DNA of 64,000 bases, taken from NCBI GenBank assembly GCA_963725065.1, contig CAVRXD010000050.1:62001-126000 (forward strand), written 5' to 3'. Both the position numbers and the translations under genes were made by a program. The number at the start of each line of letters is the position of its first letter. Within the stretch, counting starts at the first letter, position 1. The stretch comes from VAZQ01 sp963725065. Its GTDB lineage: Bacteria; Pseudomonadota; Alphaproteobacteria; Rhizobiales; Xanthobacteraceae. Shown here piece after piece: positions 57,018 to 64,000 of the stretch. The notes under the pieces were generated by a model. It was not told the origin of the DNA. It saw only the letters and a list, made by a program, of their open reading frames with translations, and made no database searches.

Positions 57018-58376
57018 ATGTATGCGGCGCCGGCCTACTGGTTCTATGAAATGAGTCAGGCCGCGCTCAACCCCTCGCGCGCGTTCGCCGATGCTGCGCG
57101 CCTGTTCTATCGCAATCCCGCCAATCCGCTGTCCTACACCTCCTTCGGCAAGTCCATGGCCGCGGGCCTGGAGTTGTTCGAGCGCTCGACGCGGCGCTAC
57201 GGCAAGCCGGAGTGGAATATCACCTCCACCGTGGTCGGCGGCCAGCATGTGCCAGTGCACGTTGCGTCGGTATGGGAGCGGCCGTTCTGTCGGCTCCTGC
57301 ATTTCGAGCGCACCTTCGAGCACGTGCCGCGCCGGCCGCAGCCGCGCCTTCTCATCGTGGCGCCGATGTCGGGACATTACGCGACGCTGCTGCGCGGCAC
57401 GGTCGAGGGCTTCTTGCCCAACCATGACGTCTACATCACCGAATGGGTCGATGCCCGCATGGTGCCGGTGTCCGAAGGGAGCTTCGATCTCGACGACTAC
57501 ATCGACTATCTGATCTCGATCTTGCACGTGCTGGGCGGCGATGTGCACGTGCTCGCGGTGTGCCAGCCCTCGGTCCCGGTCCTCGCCGCGGTCGCGCGCA
57601 TGGAGGCCGAGAACGACCCCTATGTGCCCCATTCCATGGTCCTGATGGGCGGCCCGATCGATACGCGCGAGAATCCGACCGAGGTGAACAAGCTCGCGGA
57701 GGCGCGCGGCATCGATTGGTTCCGCAGCAACGTCATCACCAAGGTGCCGTTTCCCAATCCGGGTTTCATGCGCGACGTCTATCCCGGCTTTCTTCAACTC
57801 CACGGTTTCGTCAGCATGAATCTCGATCGGCATATCGAGGCTCACCGCAAACTGTTCCAGCATCTCGTCAAGAGCGATGGCGATTCCGCGCAGAAGCACC
57901 GCGAATTCTACGACGAATATCTCGCCGTCATGGATCTTGCGGCCGAGTACTATTTGCAGACGGTGGAGACCGTGTTCGTGCGTCACGCGCTCCCCAAGGG
58001 CGAGATGATGCATCGCGGCGTTCGCATCGATCCCGCGCAGATCCGCCGCGTCGCCCTGATGACGGTGGAGGGCGAGAACGACGACATATCCGGCGTGGGT
58101 CAGACCGAGGCGGCGCACAAGCTCTGCGTCAACATCCCGGCGGAGCGCAAGGCGCACTGGCTGCAGCCGGCCGTGGGTCATTACGGCGTGTTCAACGGTT
58201 CGCGGTTTCGTTCCGAGATCGTGCCGCGCATTTCCGACTTCGTGCTCTCGAACAATTACGCTGTCGGCCGCAACGGCGCGAAGCGTGTGACCAAGACCAA
58301 GCTCGCTTTGGAGGCGGGCAACAGCTCGGCTCCGGCGACGGCTGCCGCTCCCGAGCTGAAAGTGGCCGGTGAGTAG
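57018..58376 (+). CDS. phaZ: Intracellular polyhydroxyalkanoate depolymerase
   Basis: A 452-residue enzyme that degrades stored polyhydroxybutyrate. The N-terminus 'MYAAPAYWFYEMSQAALNPS' matches the family. The lipase-box-like 'VLAVCQPSVPVLAA' has Cys (C182) as nucleophile, as in intracellular PHA depolymerases. 'PMSGHYATLLRGTVEGFLPN' and 'TEWVDARMVP' are further signatures, and the His is in 'PAVGHYGVFNG'. In-frame ATGs at 56907 and 56964 would extend it; none has a clear ribosome-binding site. PHB synthesis genes are not in the window. Confidence 0.92.
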   Translation: MYAAPAYWFYEMSQAALNPSRAFADAARLFYRNPANPLSYTSFGKSMAAGLELFERSTRRYGKPEWNITSTVVGGQHVPVHVASVWERPFCRLLHFERTFEHVPRRPQPRLLIVAPMSGHYATLLRGTVEGFLPNHDVYITEWVDARMVPVSEGSFDLDDYIDYLISILHVLGGDVHVLAVCQPSVPVLAAVARMEAENDPYVPHSMVLMGGPIDTRENPTEVNKLAEARGIDWFRSNVITKVPFPNPGFMRDVYPGFLQLHGFVSMNLDRHIEAHRKLFQHLVKSDGDSAQKHREFYDEYLAVMDLAAEYYLQTVETVFVRHALPKGEMMHRGVRIDPAQIRRVALMTVEGENDDISGVGQTEAAHKLCVNIPAERKAHWLQPAVGHYGVFNGSRFRSEIVPRISDFVLSNNYAVGRNGAKRVTKTKLALEAGNSSAPATAAAPELKVAGE

Positions 58377-58693
58377 CGCTTGCCGGTCGCACAACCTCCG
58401 GTCGTTTCTGCCGCTCGGTGACGCGAGAGAAAGCGGTGGCAACCCGCGCCGCCACAGGGTCTTTTCATGATTCGTCACTGCCGGTTTTGCCGCCATCGCG
58501 GCTAACCCATTACTGCGCGCTTGCAATTTAGCGGTTGCCGGGAGAGCCCAAATGGGTGCCGTGCCGGACCCCGAGCGGGTTCCTGCTTAAGAAAAATATG
58601 AAAGTGGATTCAAATCTTAATAGCCCCAAGATAGTGTAGGCAGGGGCTGACCGAGACCCCGTCCATTGGGGAAGAGGTTTATTTGTTGCCGTC
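58377..58693. other. Intergenic region upstream of the M48-type peptidase
   Basis: This 317-bp gap contains an AT-rich stretch at 58585-58640 that is a likely promoter for the peptidase gene, and GAAGAGG at 58671-58677. No supported gene or repeat is seen. Confidence 0.4.
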
Positions 58694-59536
58694 ATGCTGC
58701 GCCGGATCGTCACTATGGCAGTATTCCGCCCGGGGTTGTTTCAGGGTGGATTTGCGTCGATGTCGCTTCGTGCGTTGTTGTATCGCCGTCCGAGCGAGCC
58801 CTCGGTCGTGCAGGTTGTTTTTGACAAGGCGATCTATCTGGTTCGCCTGCGCCGTCATCGTCAGGCGCGCCGCTACACGCTGCGCATCGATGCGCCGACG
58901 CGCGAGGTGGTGCTCACCATGCCGCCCCGCGGCAGCGTGAGGGAAGCCAAGGAATTCGCCCAGAAGCACGGCGGCTGGATCGCGGCGCGGCTCAAGCGCC
59001 TGCCGGAGGCCGCGCCCTTCGCGCACGGGGTCGAGGTGCCGCTGCGCGGCGAGCCGCATCGCATCGTGCATCGGCGCGGCGAGCGCGGGACGGTGTGGAC
59101 AGAGACCGACGGGAGCGGCCAACGGCTGCTCTGCGTCGCGGGCGAGCCGCCGCATGTCGATCGCCGCATCAGCGATTTCCTCAAGCGCGAGGCGCAACGG
59201 GATCTCGACGCCGCGAGCCGCGGCTATGCGGCCCAGATCGGCGTCTCGATCAAGCGCATCTGCGTCCGCGACCAATCGAGCCGCTGGGGCTCATGCTCGA
59301 ACACCGGCGTGCTGTCATTCTCCTGGCGGCTTATTCTCGCGCCCCCGTTCGTGCTCGACTACCTGGCCGCGCATGAGGTCTCCCATCTCGTCGAGCTCAA
59401 CCATTCGCCGCGGTTCTGGCGGCTGGTGAAGCGCCTCTATCCGCAACTCGAGCGCGCCAAGGTGTGGCTCGATGCGAACGGCACCGATCTGCATCGCTAC
59501 GGGCTGCCCCACCGCCGCAGCGCCAAGGACATCTGA
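58694..59536 (+). CDS. M48-family/YgjP-like zinc metallopeptidase
   Basis: A 280-residue cytosolic protein of the YgjP/DUF45 type. The zinc motif HExxH is in 'LDYLAAHEVSHLVELNHSPR', and the signature 'SSRWGSCSNTGVLSFSWRLI' precedes it. The N-terminal half has 'RQARRYTLRIDAPTREVVLT'. Function is unknown; the fold is that of a metallopeptidase. An ATG at 58760 ('MSLRALLYRRP') is an alternative start. It precedes an efflux gene by 110 bp. Confidence 0.87.
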   Translation: MLRRIVTMAVFRPGLFQGGFASMSLRALLYRRPSEPSVVQVVFDKAIYLVRLRRHRQARRYTLRIDAPTREVVLTMPPRGSVREAKEFAQKHGGWIAARLKRLPEAAPFAHGVEVPLRGEPHRIVHRRGERGTVWTETDGSGQRLLCVAGEPPHVDRRISDFLKREAQRDLDAASRGYAAQIGVSIKRICVRDQSSRWGSCSNTGVLSFSWRLILAPPFVLDYLAAHEVSHLVELNHSPRFWRLVKRLYPQLERAKVWLDANGTDLHRYGLPHRRSAKDI

Positions 59537-59645
59537 GCGGCCCTTCGCTCTGAGCGTCGCGCCGCGCGTGGTCACGCGCGCGACACAGGGCCATCATTCC
59601 GCATCGGACGTATGAATTCCCGCCGTCGCAGCCTAATAGAGCGCG

Positions 59646-60836
59646 ATGCTGCGTCCCGACACTCTGGCGTTGACCGCGTTGCTCGCTCTGCTGACCGCGG
59701 TCGGCCCGATGTCGGTCGATCTCTATCTGCCCTCGCTGCCGGAGCTCGGGCGGGTGTTCGGCGCGTCGGTGCCGCAGGTGCAGCTGACTTTGTCGGGCTA
59801 CCTGCTGTGCTTCGCCATCGGCCAGATCGTGTTTGGACCGATCTCCGACCATGTCGGCCGCAAGCCGGTGCTGCTCGCCGCGCTGTCGCTCTACGTCGCC
59901 GTCTGCTTGAGCTGCATGTTCGCAACCTCGATCGAAATGCTGATCGCCTTGCGCTGCCTGCAGGCCCTGGGCGTTGCCGGGGCACCGGTGCTGGCGCGCG
60001 CCATTGTCCGTGACCTCTATCAGGGGGTGCGCGCCGGCCGCGAGCTCGCCCGCATGGGCTCGATCACGGCGCTCGCACCGGTCGTGGCGCCCTCGCTCGG
60101 CGGCATCCTGCAGTCGACGTTCGGCTGGCGCGCAAGCTTCCTCGGCATGGCCGCGCTCGGCCTGTGCGCGATCGTATTGGTGATACGGCTGTTGCCGGAA
60201 ACCATGAAGCAACCGCCGAAGCACCCGATGTCGCTCCTGTCCATCATCAGGGGTTACGGCATCTTCCTCCGCCATCGCACCTTCCGCATCTATCTGGCGA
60301 TCGTGTCCGCCTCCTACGGCGGGCTGTTTGCCTGGATATCGGGCTCGTCGTTCGTGCTGCAGGACCTCTACGGCCTGTCGCCGCTGCTGTTCGGCCTGGT
60401 GTTTGCGGCGGCCACGCTGGGATACGGACTGGGCACGCTGTTGGCGGCGAGACTGGTCGTGCGCATCGGCATCGACCGCACCATCGTGTGCGGAGGGGTG
60501 GCGCTCGCCGCCGGCGGGCTCGCGATGGCGGCCGCCATCGCGCTGGGCGCGACCTCGCCCGCCGCCCTGGCGGCACCGATGGCGCTCTATCTCTGCGGTC
60601 TCGGCCTGGCCATGCCGCAATCGATGGCGGGCGCGCTCATGCCGTTTCCCGAGCGCGCGGGCGCCGCCTCATCGCTGCTCGGCTTCCTGCAGCAGGCGAC
60701 CGCGTCCGCGATCGGCATCGTGGTCGGGCAAATGCTCGGATCGAGCGCGCTGCCGCTGGCCGCGATCATCGCCGCCATGGGCGTTCTCGCGCTTGCGCTC
60801 GCGCTGTTCAGACGGTCGATGGGTCCCGCTCACTAA
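59646..60836 (+). CDS. Bcr/CflA-family multidrug efflux MFS transporter
   Basis: A 396-residue major facilitator with twelve hydrophobic segments. The N-terminus 'VGPMSVDLYLPSLPELGRVF' and the loop 2-3 motif 'GPISDHVGRKPVLLAALSLY' are diagnostic of Bcr/CflA drug:proton antiporters. 'RCLQALGVAGAPVLARAIVR' follows. It converges on the tctA gene, sharing four bases at the 3' ends. Confidence 0.92.
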   Translation: MLRPDTLALTALLALLTAVGPMSVDLYLPSLPELGRVFGASVPQVQLTLSGYLLCFAIGQIVFGPISDHVGRKPVLLAALSLYVAVCLSCMFATSIEMLIALRCLQALGVAGAPVLARAIVRDLYQGVRAGRELARMGSITALAPVVAPSLGGILQSTFGWRASFLGMAALGLCAIVLVIRLLPETMKQPPKHPMSLLSIIRGYGIFLRHRTFRIYLAIVSASYGGLFAWISGSSFVLQDLYGLSPLLFGLVFAAATLGYGLGTLLAARLVVRIGIDRTIVCGGVALAAGGLAMAAAIALGATSPAALAAPMALYLCGLGLAMPQSMAGALMPFPERAGAASSLLGFLQQATASAIGIVVGQMLGSSALPLAAIIAAMGVLALALALFRRSMGPAH

Positions 60837-62329
60837 TCCGCAATCTCCCGCCGCCGCTCCCGCACGGCGGGCGCCACCATGACGATGAGGATCAGCACCG
60901 TTGCGACGAGAAAGGCGACGCTGAGCGGCCGCGTGACGAACACCGACGGGTCGCCGCCCGACATCAGCATGGAGCGGCGCAGGTTCTCCTCCATCATCGG
61001 CCCGAGCACGTATCCCAGCAGCATCGGCGCCGGCGGAAATCCCAGTTTCACGCAGATGAAACCGAAGATGCCGAACAGCGCGGTCAGGTAGATCTCGAAC
61101 GACGAGTTGTTCACGCTGTAGATGCCGATGGCGGAGAACGCCATGATGGCGGGGAACAGAAGCCGATAGGGCACGCGCAGGAGCTTCACCCACAGCCCGA
61201 TCATCGGCAGATTGAGCACCACCAGCATCAGGTTGCCGATCCACATGCTGGCGATCAGGCCCCAGAACAGATCCGGGCGCAGCGTCATCACCTCCGGGCC
61301 GGGCTGGATGCCCTGGATGGTGAGGGCGCCGAGCATCAGCGCCATCACCCCGCTGGCCGGCAGGCCCAGCGTCAGCATCGGAATGAATTTGCACTGGGCG
61401 TCGGCGTTGTTGGCGGCTTCGGGGCCGGCCACGCCCTCGATGGCGCCGCGCCCGAAGCGGGAGGGATCGGCGGCGAGCTTCTTCTCCAGCATGTAGGATG
61501 AAAACGAGGCGATCGCCGGCCCGGTGCCGGGCAGTACGCCGAAGAACGCTCCGATCCCGGTCCCGCGCAGGATCGGACCGATGCTGCGTTTCAGATCCTC
61601 CTTGGACGGAAACAGGTTCGTCACCTTGTCCATGACGATGCGCCGCTCGTCCTTGTCGCCGAGATTGGAAATGATCTCGCCGATCGCGAACATGCCGACC
61701 GCCACCACGATAAAGCCGATGCCGTCGGAAAGCTCGGTGACGCCGAAGCTGAAGCGCTGGACCCCGGTATTGACGTCGCTGCCGACGATGCCGAGCAGGA
61801 GGCCGATCACCACCATGGCCAGCGATTTCAGCATGTCGCCCTGGGCCAGCACCGCCGCGGCCACGAGCGCCATCAGCATCAGCGAGAAATATTCCGGCGA
61901 ACCGAACTTGAGCGCGATCTCGGCGAGCGGCGGGCCGAACAGCGCCATCAGCAGCGTCCCCACCGTGCCGGCGAAGAACGAGCCGAGCGCCGCGATCGCC
62001 AGCGCCGGCCCGGCGCGCCCCTGGCGCGCCATCTGGTAACCGTCGATGCAGGTGACCACGGCCGAGGTTTCACCGGGCAGGTTCACCAGGATGGCTGTGG
62101 TCGAGCCGCCGTATTGGGCGCCGTAATAGATGCCGGCAAGCATGATGAGCGCGCCGACGGGGGGAACGCCGTAGGTGATCGGCATGAGGATGGCGATCGT
62201 GCCCAGCGGCCCGATGCCGGGCAGCACGCCGATGAGCGTGCCCACCGTCACCCCGATCAGGCAGTAGAGCAGGTTCTGCAGCGACAGGGCGACGCTGAAC
62301 CCGAAGATCAGGTTGTTGAAGAGATCCAT
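60833..62329 (-). CDS. tctA: Tripartite tricarboxylate transporter large permease
   Basis: A 498-residue inner-membrane permease with about twelve hydrophobic segments. 'GVLPGIGPLGTIAILMPITY', 'YYGAQYGGSTTAILVNLPGE' and 'FFGVLPGTGPAIASFSSYML' are TctA signatures. Together with TctB it imports carboxylates delivered by the TctC receptor, driven by an ion gradient. It is the last gene of a tctC-tctB-tctA operon, starting 7 bp after tctB. Confidence 0.95.
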   Translation of the reverse strand: MDLFNNLIFGFSVALSLQNLLYCLIGVTVGTLIGVLPGIGPLGTIAILMPITYGVPPVGALIMLAGIYYGAQYGGSTTAILVNLPGETSAVVTCIDGYQMARQGRAGPALAIAALGSFFAGTVGTLLMALFGPPLAEIALKFGSPEYFSLMLMALVAAAVLAQGDMLKSLAMVVIGLLLGIVGSDVNTGVQRFSFGVTELSDGIGFIVVAVGMFAIGEIISNLGDKDERRIVMDKVTNLFPSKEDLKRSIGPILRGTGIGAFFGVLPGTGPAIASFSSYMLEKKLAADPSRFGRGAIEGVAGPEAANNADAQCKFIPMLTLGLPASGVMALMLGALTIQGIQPGPEVMTLRPDLFWGLIASMWIGNLMLVVLNLPMIGLWVKLLRVPYRLLFPAIMAFSAIGIYSVNNSSFEIYLTALFGIFGFICVKLGFPPAPMLLGYVLGPMMEENLRRSMLMSGGDPSVFVTRPLSVAFLVATVLILIVMVAPAVRERRREIAD

Positions 62330-62336
62330 GACGGCG

Positions 62337-62792
62337 TCAGTCGAGGCCGACGATCAACGGATAGGGCAGGCCGAGCGCCCAGACGAAGACGGCGACCGAT
62401 AGCGCGGTCAGGCCAATGGAAAACAACAGCACCTCCACGAACCGGAATTCGGTGCTGGCGGTCGCCGATCCGAAAATCAACACCAGCATCGCCGGTACGA
62501 AGCCGGCATATTCCATGAGCAGGCCGAACAGAACCAGCGAGAGCGGCAGGATGATCAGCGCCCGCAGCGACCAGGACCCGGCCATGCTCTCGCCCTGGCG
62601 CAGGCCGATGGCGAGAATCGTGAGGCCGAACACGATCAGCAGTCCCCCGAGCACGACCGGAAAGAATCCCGGCCCCATGCGCAATGCGGTGCCGAACGGA
62701 TAATTGCGCGCAACCAGGATCGCCGCCGCGCCGATGCCGATCAGCATCAGCCCGGACCAGATGTCCTTGTTGTTGGAAAGCTCGAGTTTCAT
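62337..62792 (-). CDS. tctB: Tripartite tricarboxylate transporter small membrane subunit
   Basis: A 151-residue membrane protein with four hydrophobic segments. 'WSGLMLIGIGAAAILVARNY', 'RMGPGFFPVVLGGLLIVFGL' and 'GFVPAMLVLIFGS' are typical of TctB. It lies between tctC and tctA; its small size and position are normal for the family. It stabilises or assists the TctA permease. Confidence 0.92.
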   Translation of the reverse strand: MKLELSNNKDIWSGLMLIGIGAAAILVARNYPFGTALRMGPGFFPVVLGGLLIVFGLTILAIGLRQGESMAGSWSLRALIILPLSLVLFGLLMEYAGFVPAMLVLIFGSATASTEFRFVEVLLFSIGLTALSVAVFVWALGLPYPLIVGLD

Positions 62793-62863
62793 CGACAGCT
62801 CCGCGCCGGCTGCCCGCGTTCGCGGGCGATGACCGGGGAGGGGAAGCGTTCAGCTCGGTTCGA

Positions 62864-63835
62864 TCACTCCGCCTTGATGCCACCCTCTTTGACGACGCGC
62901 TCCCATTTCTTCATTTCCTTCTCGATGAAGGCCGCGAATTCGGGCGAGCTCATCTGCACGACCTGCGCGCCCTCGCTGGCGAAATGTTTCTTCACCTCGT
63001 CGGAGTCCTGCACGGCGGTGATCTCCTTGTGCAGCTTCTCGACGATGGCGGCGGGCGTACCGGCCGGCGCCACCACGCCCCACCAGTTGACCGCCTCATA
63101 GCCCGGCACGCCCGCTTCGGCGATCGCCGGGACGTCGGGCAGAACCGGATTGCGGGTCAATCCGCCGGTGCCGAGCGCGCGCAGCTTGCCCGAGCGGATG
63201 TGCGGCGTGGTCTGCACCAGCGAGCTGAACATGACCTTGGTGTGGCCGCCGATCACATCGATCATGGCCGGGCCGCCGCCCTTGAACGGCACATGCAGGA
63301 GGTTGACGCCGGCGGTGAGCTTGAACAACTCGCCGCCGAGATGCTGGAAGCTGCCGATCCCGGCCGAGGCATATTGCAATTGGCCGGGCTTCGCCTTGGC
63401 GGCGGCGAGCAGGTCCTTCACCGAATGCACCGGCAGGTCCGGGTTGACCACCAGCACGTTCGGGCCGGAGGCGAGGATGGCGACCGGCGTGAACGATTTG
63501 ATCGGGTCGTAGGGGAGCTTGTAGAGCCACGGATTGACCGCGTGCGCGAGCGAGATGATGAGCAGGGTGTAGCCGTCGTGGGGCGCGTTCGCGGCCACCT
63601 CCGACCCGACCACGCCGCCGGCGCCGGCGCCGCGGTTGTCCACCACCACCTGCTTGCCGAGCCGCTCGCTCAGGTGGGTGGCGATCAGGCGCCCGACCAC
63701 ATCGTTGCTGCCGCCGGGCGGGAACGGGATGATCAGCCGCACCGGCTTGTTGGGATAGTCCTGCGCAGCGACCGCCGTCGTGAGCGCCAGCAGCAAGCCG
63801 GCGGCCTTGAGCAGCGTTCCATGCAATGTCGGCAT
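62864..63835 (-). CDS. tctC: Tripartite tricarboxylate transporter receptor
   Basis: A 323-residue periplasmic receptor with signal peptide ('GTLLKAAGLLLALTTAVAAQ'). Landmarks are 'VRLIIPFPPGGSNDVVGRLI', 'VVVDNRGAGAGGVVGSEVAA' and 'APHDGYTLLI'. The ATG at 63835 has GGGAGG eight bases upstream; the frame is open to 63865. Of the four Bug-type receptors in the window, only this one is beside its tctBA permease genes. The region to 64000 probably carries the operon promoter. Confidence 0.94.
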   Translation of the reverse strand: MPTLHGTLLKAAGLLLALTTAVAAQDYPNKPVRLIIPFPPGGSNDVVGRLIATHLSERLGKQVVVDNRGAGAGGVVGSEVAANAPHDGYTLLIISLAHAVNPWLYKLPYDPIKSFTPVAILASGPNVLVVNPDLPVHSVKDLLAAAKAKPGQLQYASAGIGSFQHLGGELFKLTAGVNLLHVPFKGGGPAMIDVIGGHTKVMFSSLVQTTPHIRSGKLRALGTGGLTRNPVLPDVPAIAEAGVPGYEAVNWWGVVAPAGTPAAIVEKLHKEITAVQDSDEVKKHFASEGAQVVQMSSPEFAAFIEKEMKKWERVVKEGGIKAE

Positions 63836-64000
63836 TCGCACATCCTCCCGGGAACTCGTTCTCACGCGACCGCCGCTTGAACGCGGTGGTCGATTGCGGC
63901 ACCTGTCGAAGCAGCCCCGGCCCTCGCCGGTGAAGATATACGGTTCGGGCCACCTCTTGCATCATCGGCATATCATGTTCCGGCTCCGCCATGGGCCGCG

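Overview
The window is high-GC chromosomal DNA of an alphaproteobacterium. The gene families and order point to Hyphomicrobiales (Rhizobiales), near Bradyrhizobiaceae/Xanthobacteraceae. Grounds: a replication block dnaA-dnaN-recF-gyrB with rpsT upstream of dnaA, a RegB/RegA (ActS/ActR) redox two-component pair, an MmcB-family protein, a DUF2778 protein, an intracellular PHA depolymerase, and several Bug-type solute receptors. The genus assignment is inference.

Layout. 1-5.0 kb: the tail of a LivF-type ABC ATPase, a membrane-anchored coiled-coil protein, a secreted metallo-beta-lactamase-fold protein, and a Rieske oxygenase followed at once by a Bug receptor. 5.1-14.4 kb, minus strand: rpsT, a 1.25-kb gene-free stretch, dnaA, dnaN, recF, a zinc-type oxidoreductase coupled to recF, and gyrB. 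14.7-29 kb: mostly single metabolic genes (DapA-family aldolase, MaeB malic enzyme, MsrA, Bug receptor, dienelactone hydrolase, luciferase-like oxidoreductase, methyltransferases, oxaloacetate decarboxylase family, EamA exporter). 29-40 kb: exported hydrolases, an RTX-repeat protein with a HlyC-like partner, an SsuABC/TauABC-type import operon, and a DUF2778 protein.

40.4-45.2 kb looks like an accessory block: a TetR regulator and a GST-cupin-GST-SDR-carbonic anhydrase operon, with two matching operator candidates, a truncated reductase and tRNA-Arg(CCG). 45.3-64 kb: an orphan Bug receptor, a polysaccharide deacetylase, a glutaryl-CoA dehydrogenase-like enzyme, a TSUP permease, MtnA, MmcB, ActS/ActR, an ABC-2 exporter, PhaZ, an M48-type peptidase, a Bcr/CflA efflux pump and a complete tctC-tctB-tctA transporter.

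The most unusual signal is a ~166-bp interspersed element present three times (14687-14852, 24478-24644, 51862-52028). Each copy is two adjacent long hairpins, A and B, bounded by CTAG and separated by a 12-13 nt spacer. Base changes between copies are compensated on both arms, and the same core base changes in both hairpins at once. I did not recognise this as a named repeat family. Other points of interest: the RTX/HlyC-like pair in which the expected acylation domain and the HlyC catalytic residues are not apparent, the TetR double-operator circuit, and a possible decayed tRNA-associated island.
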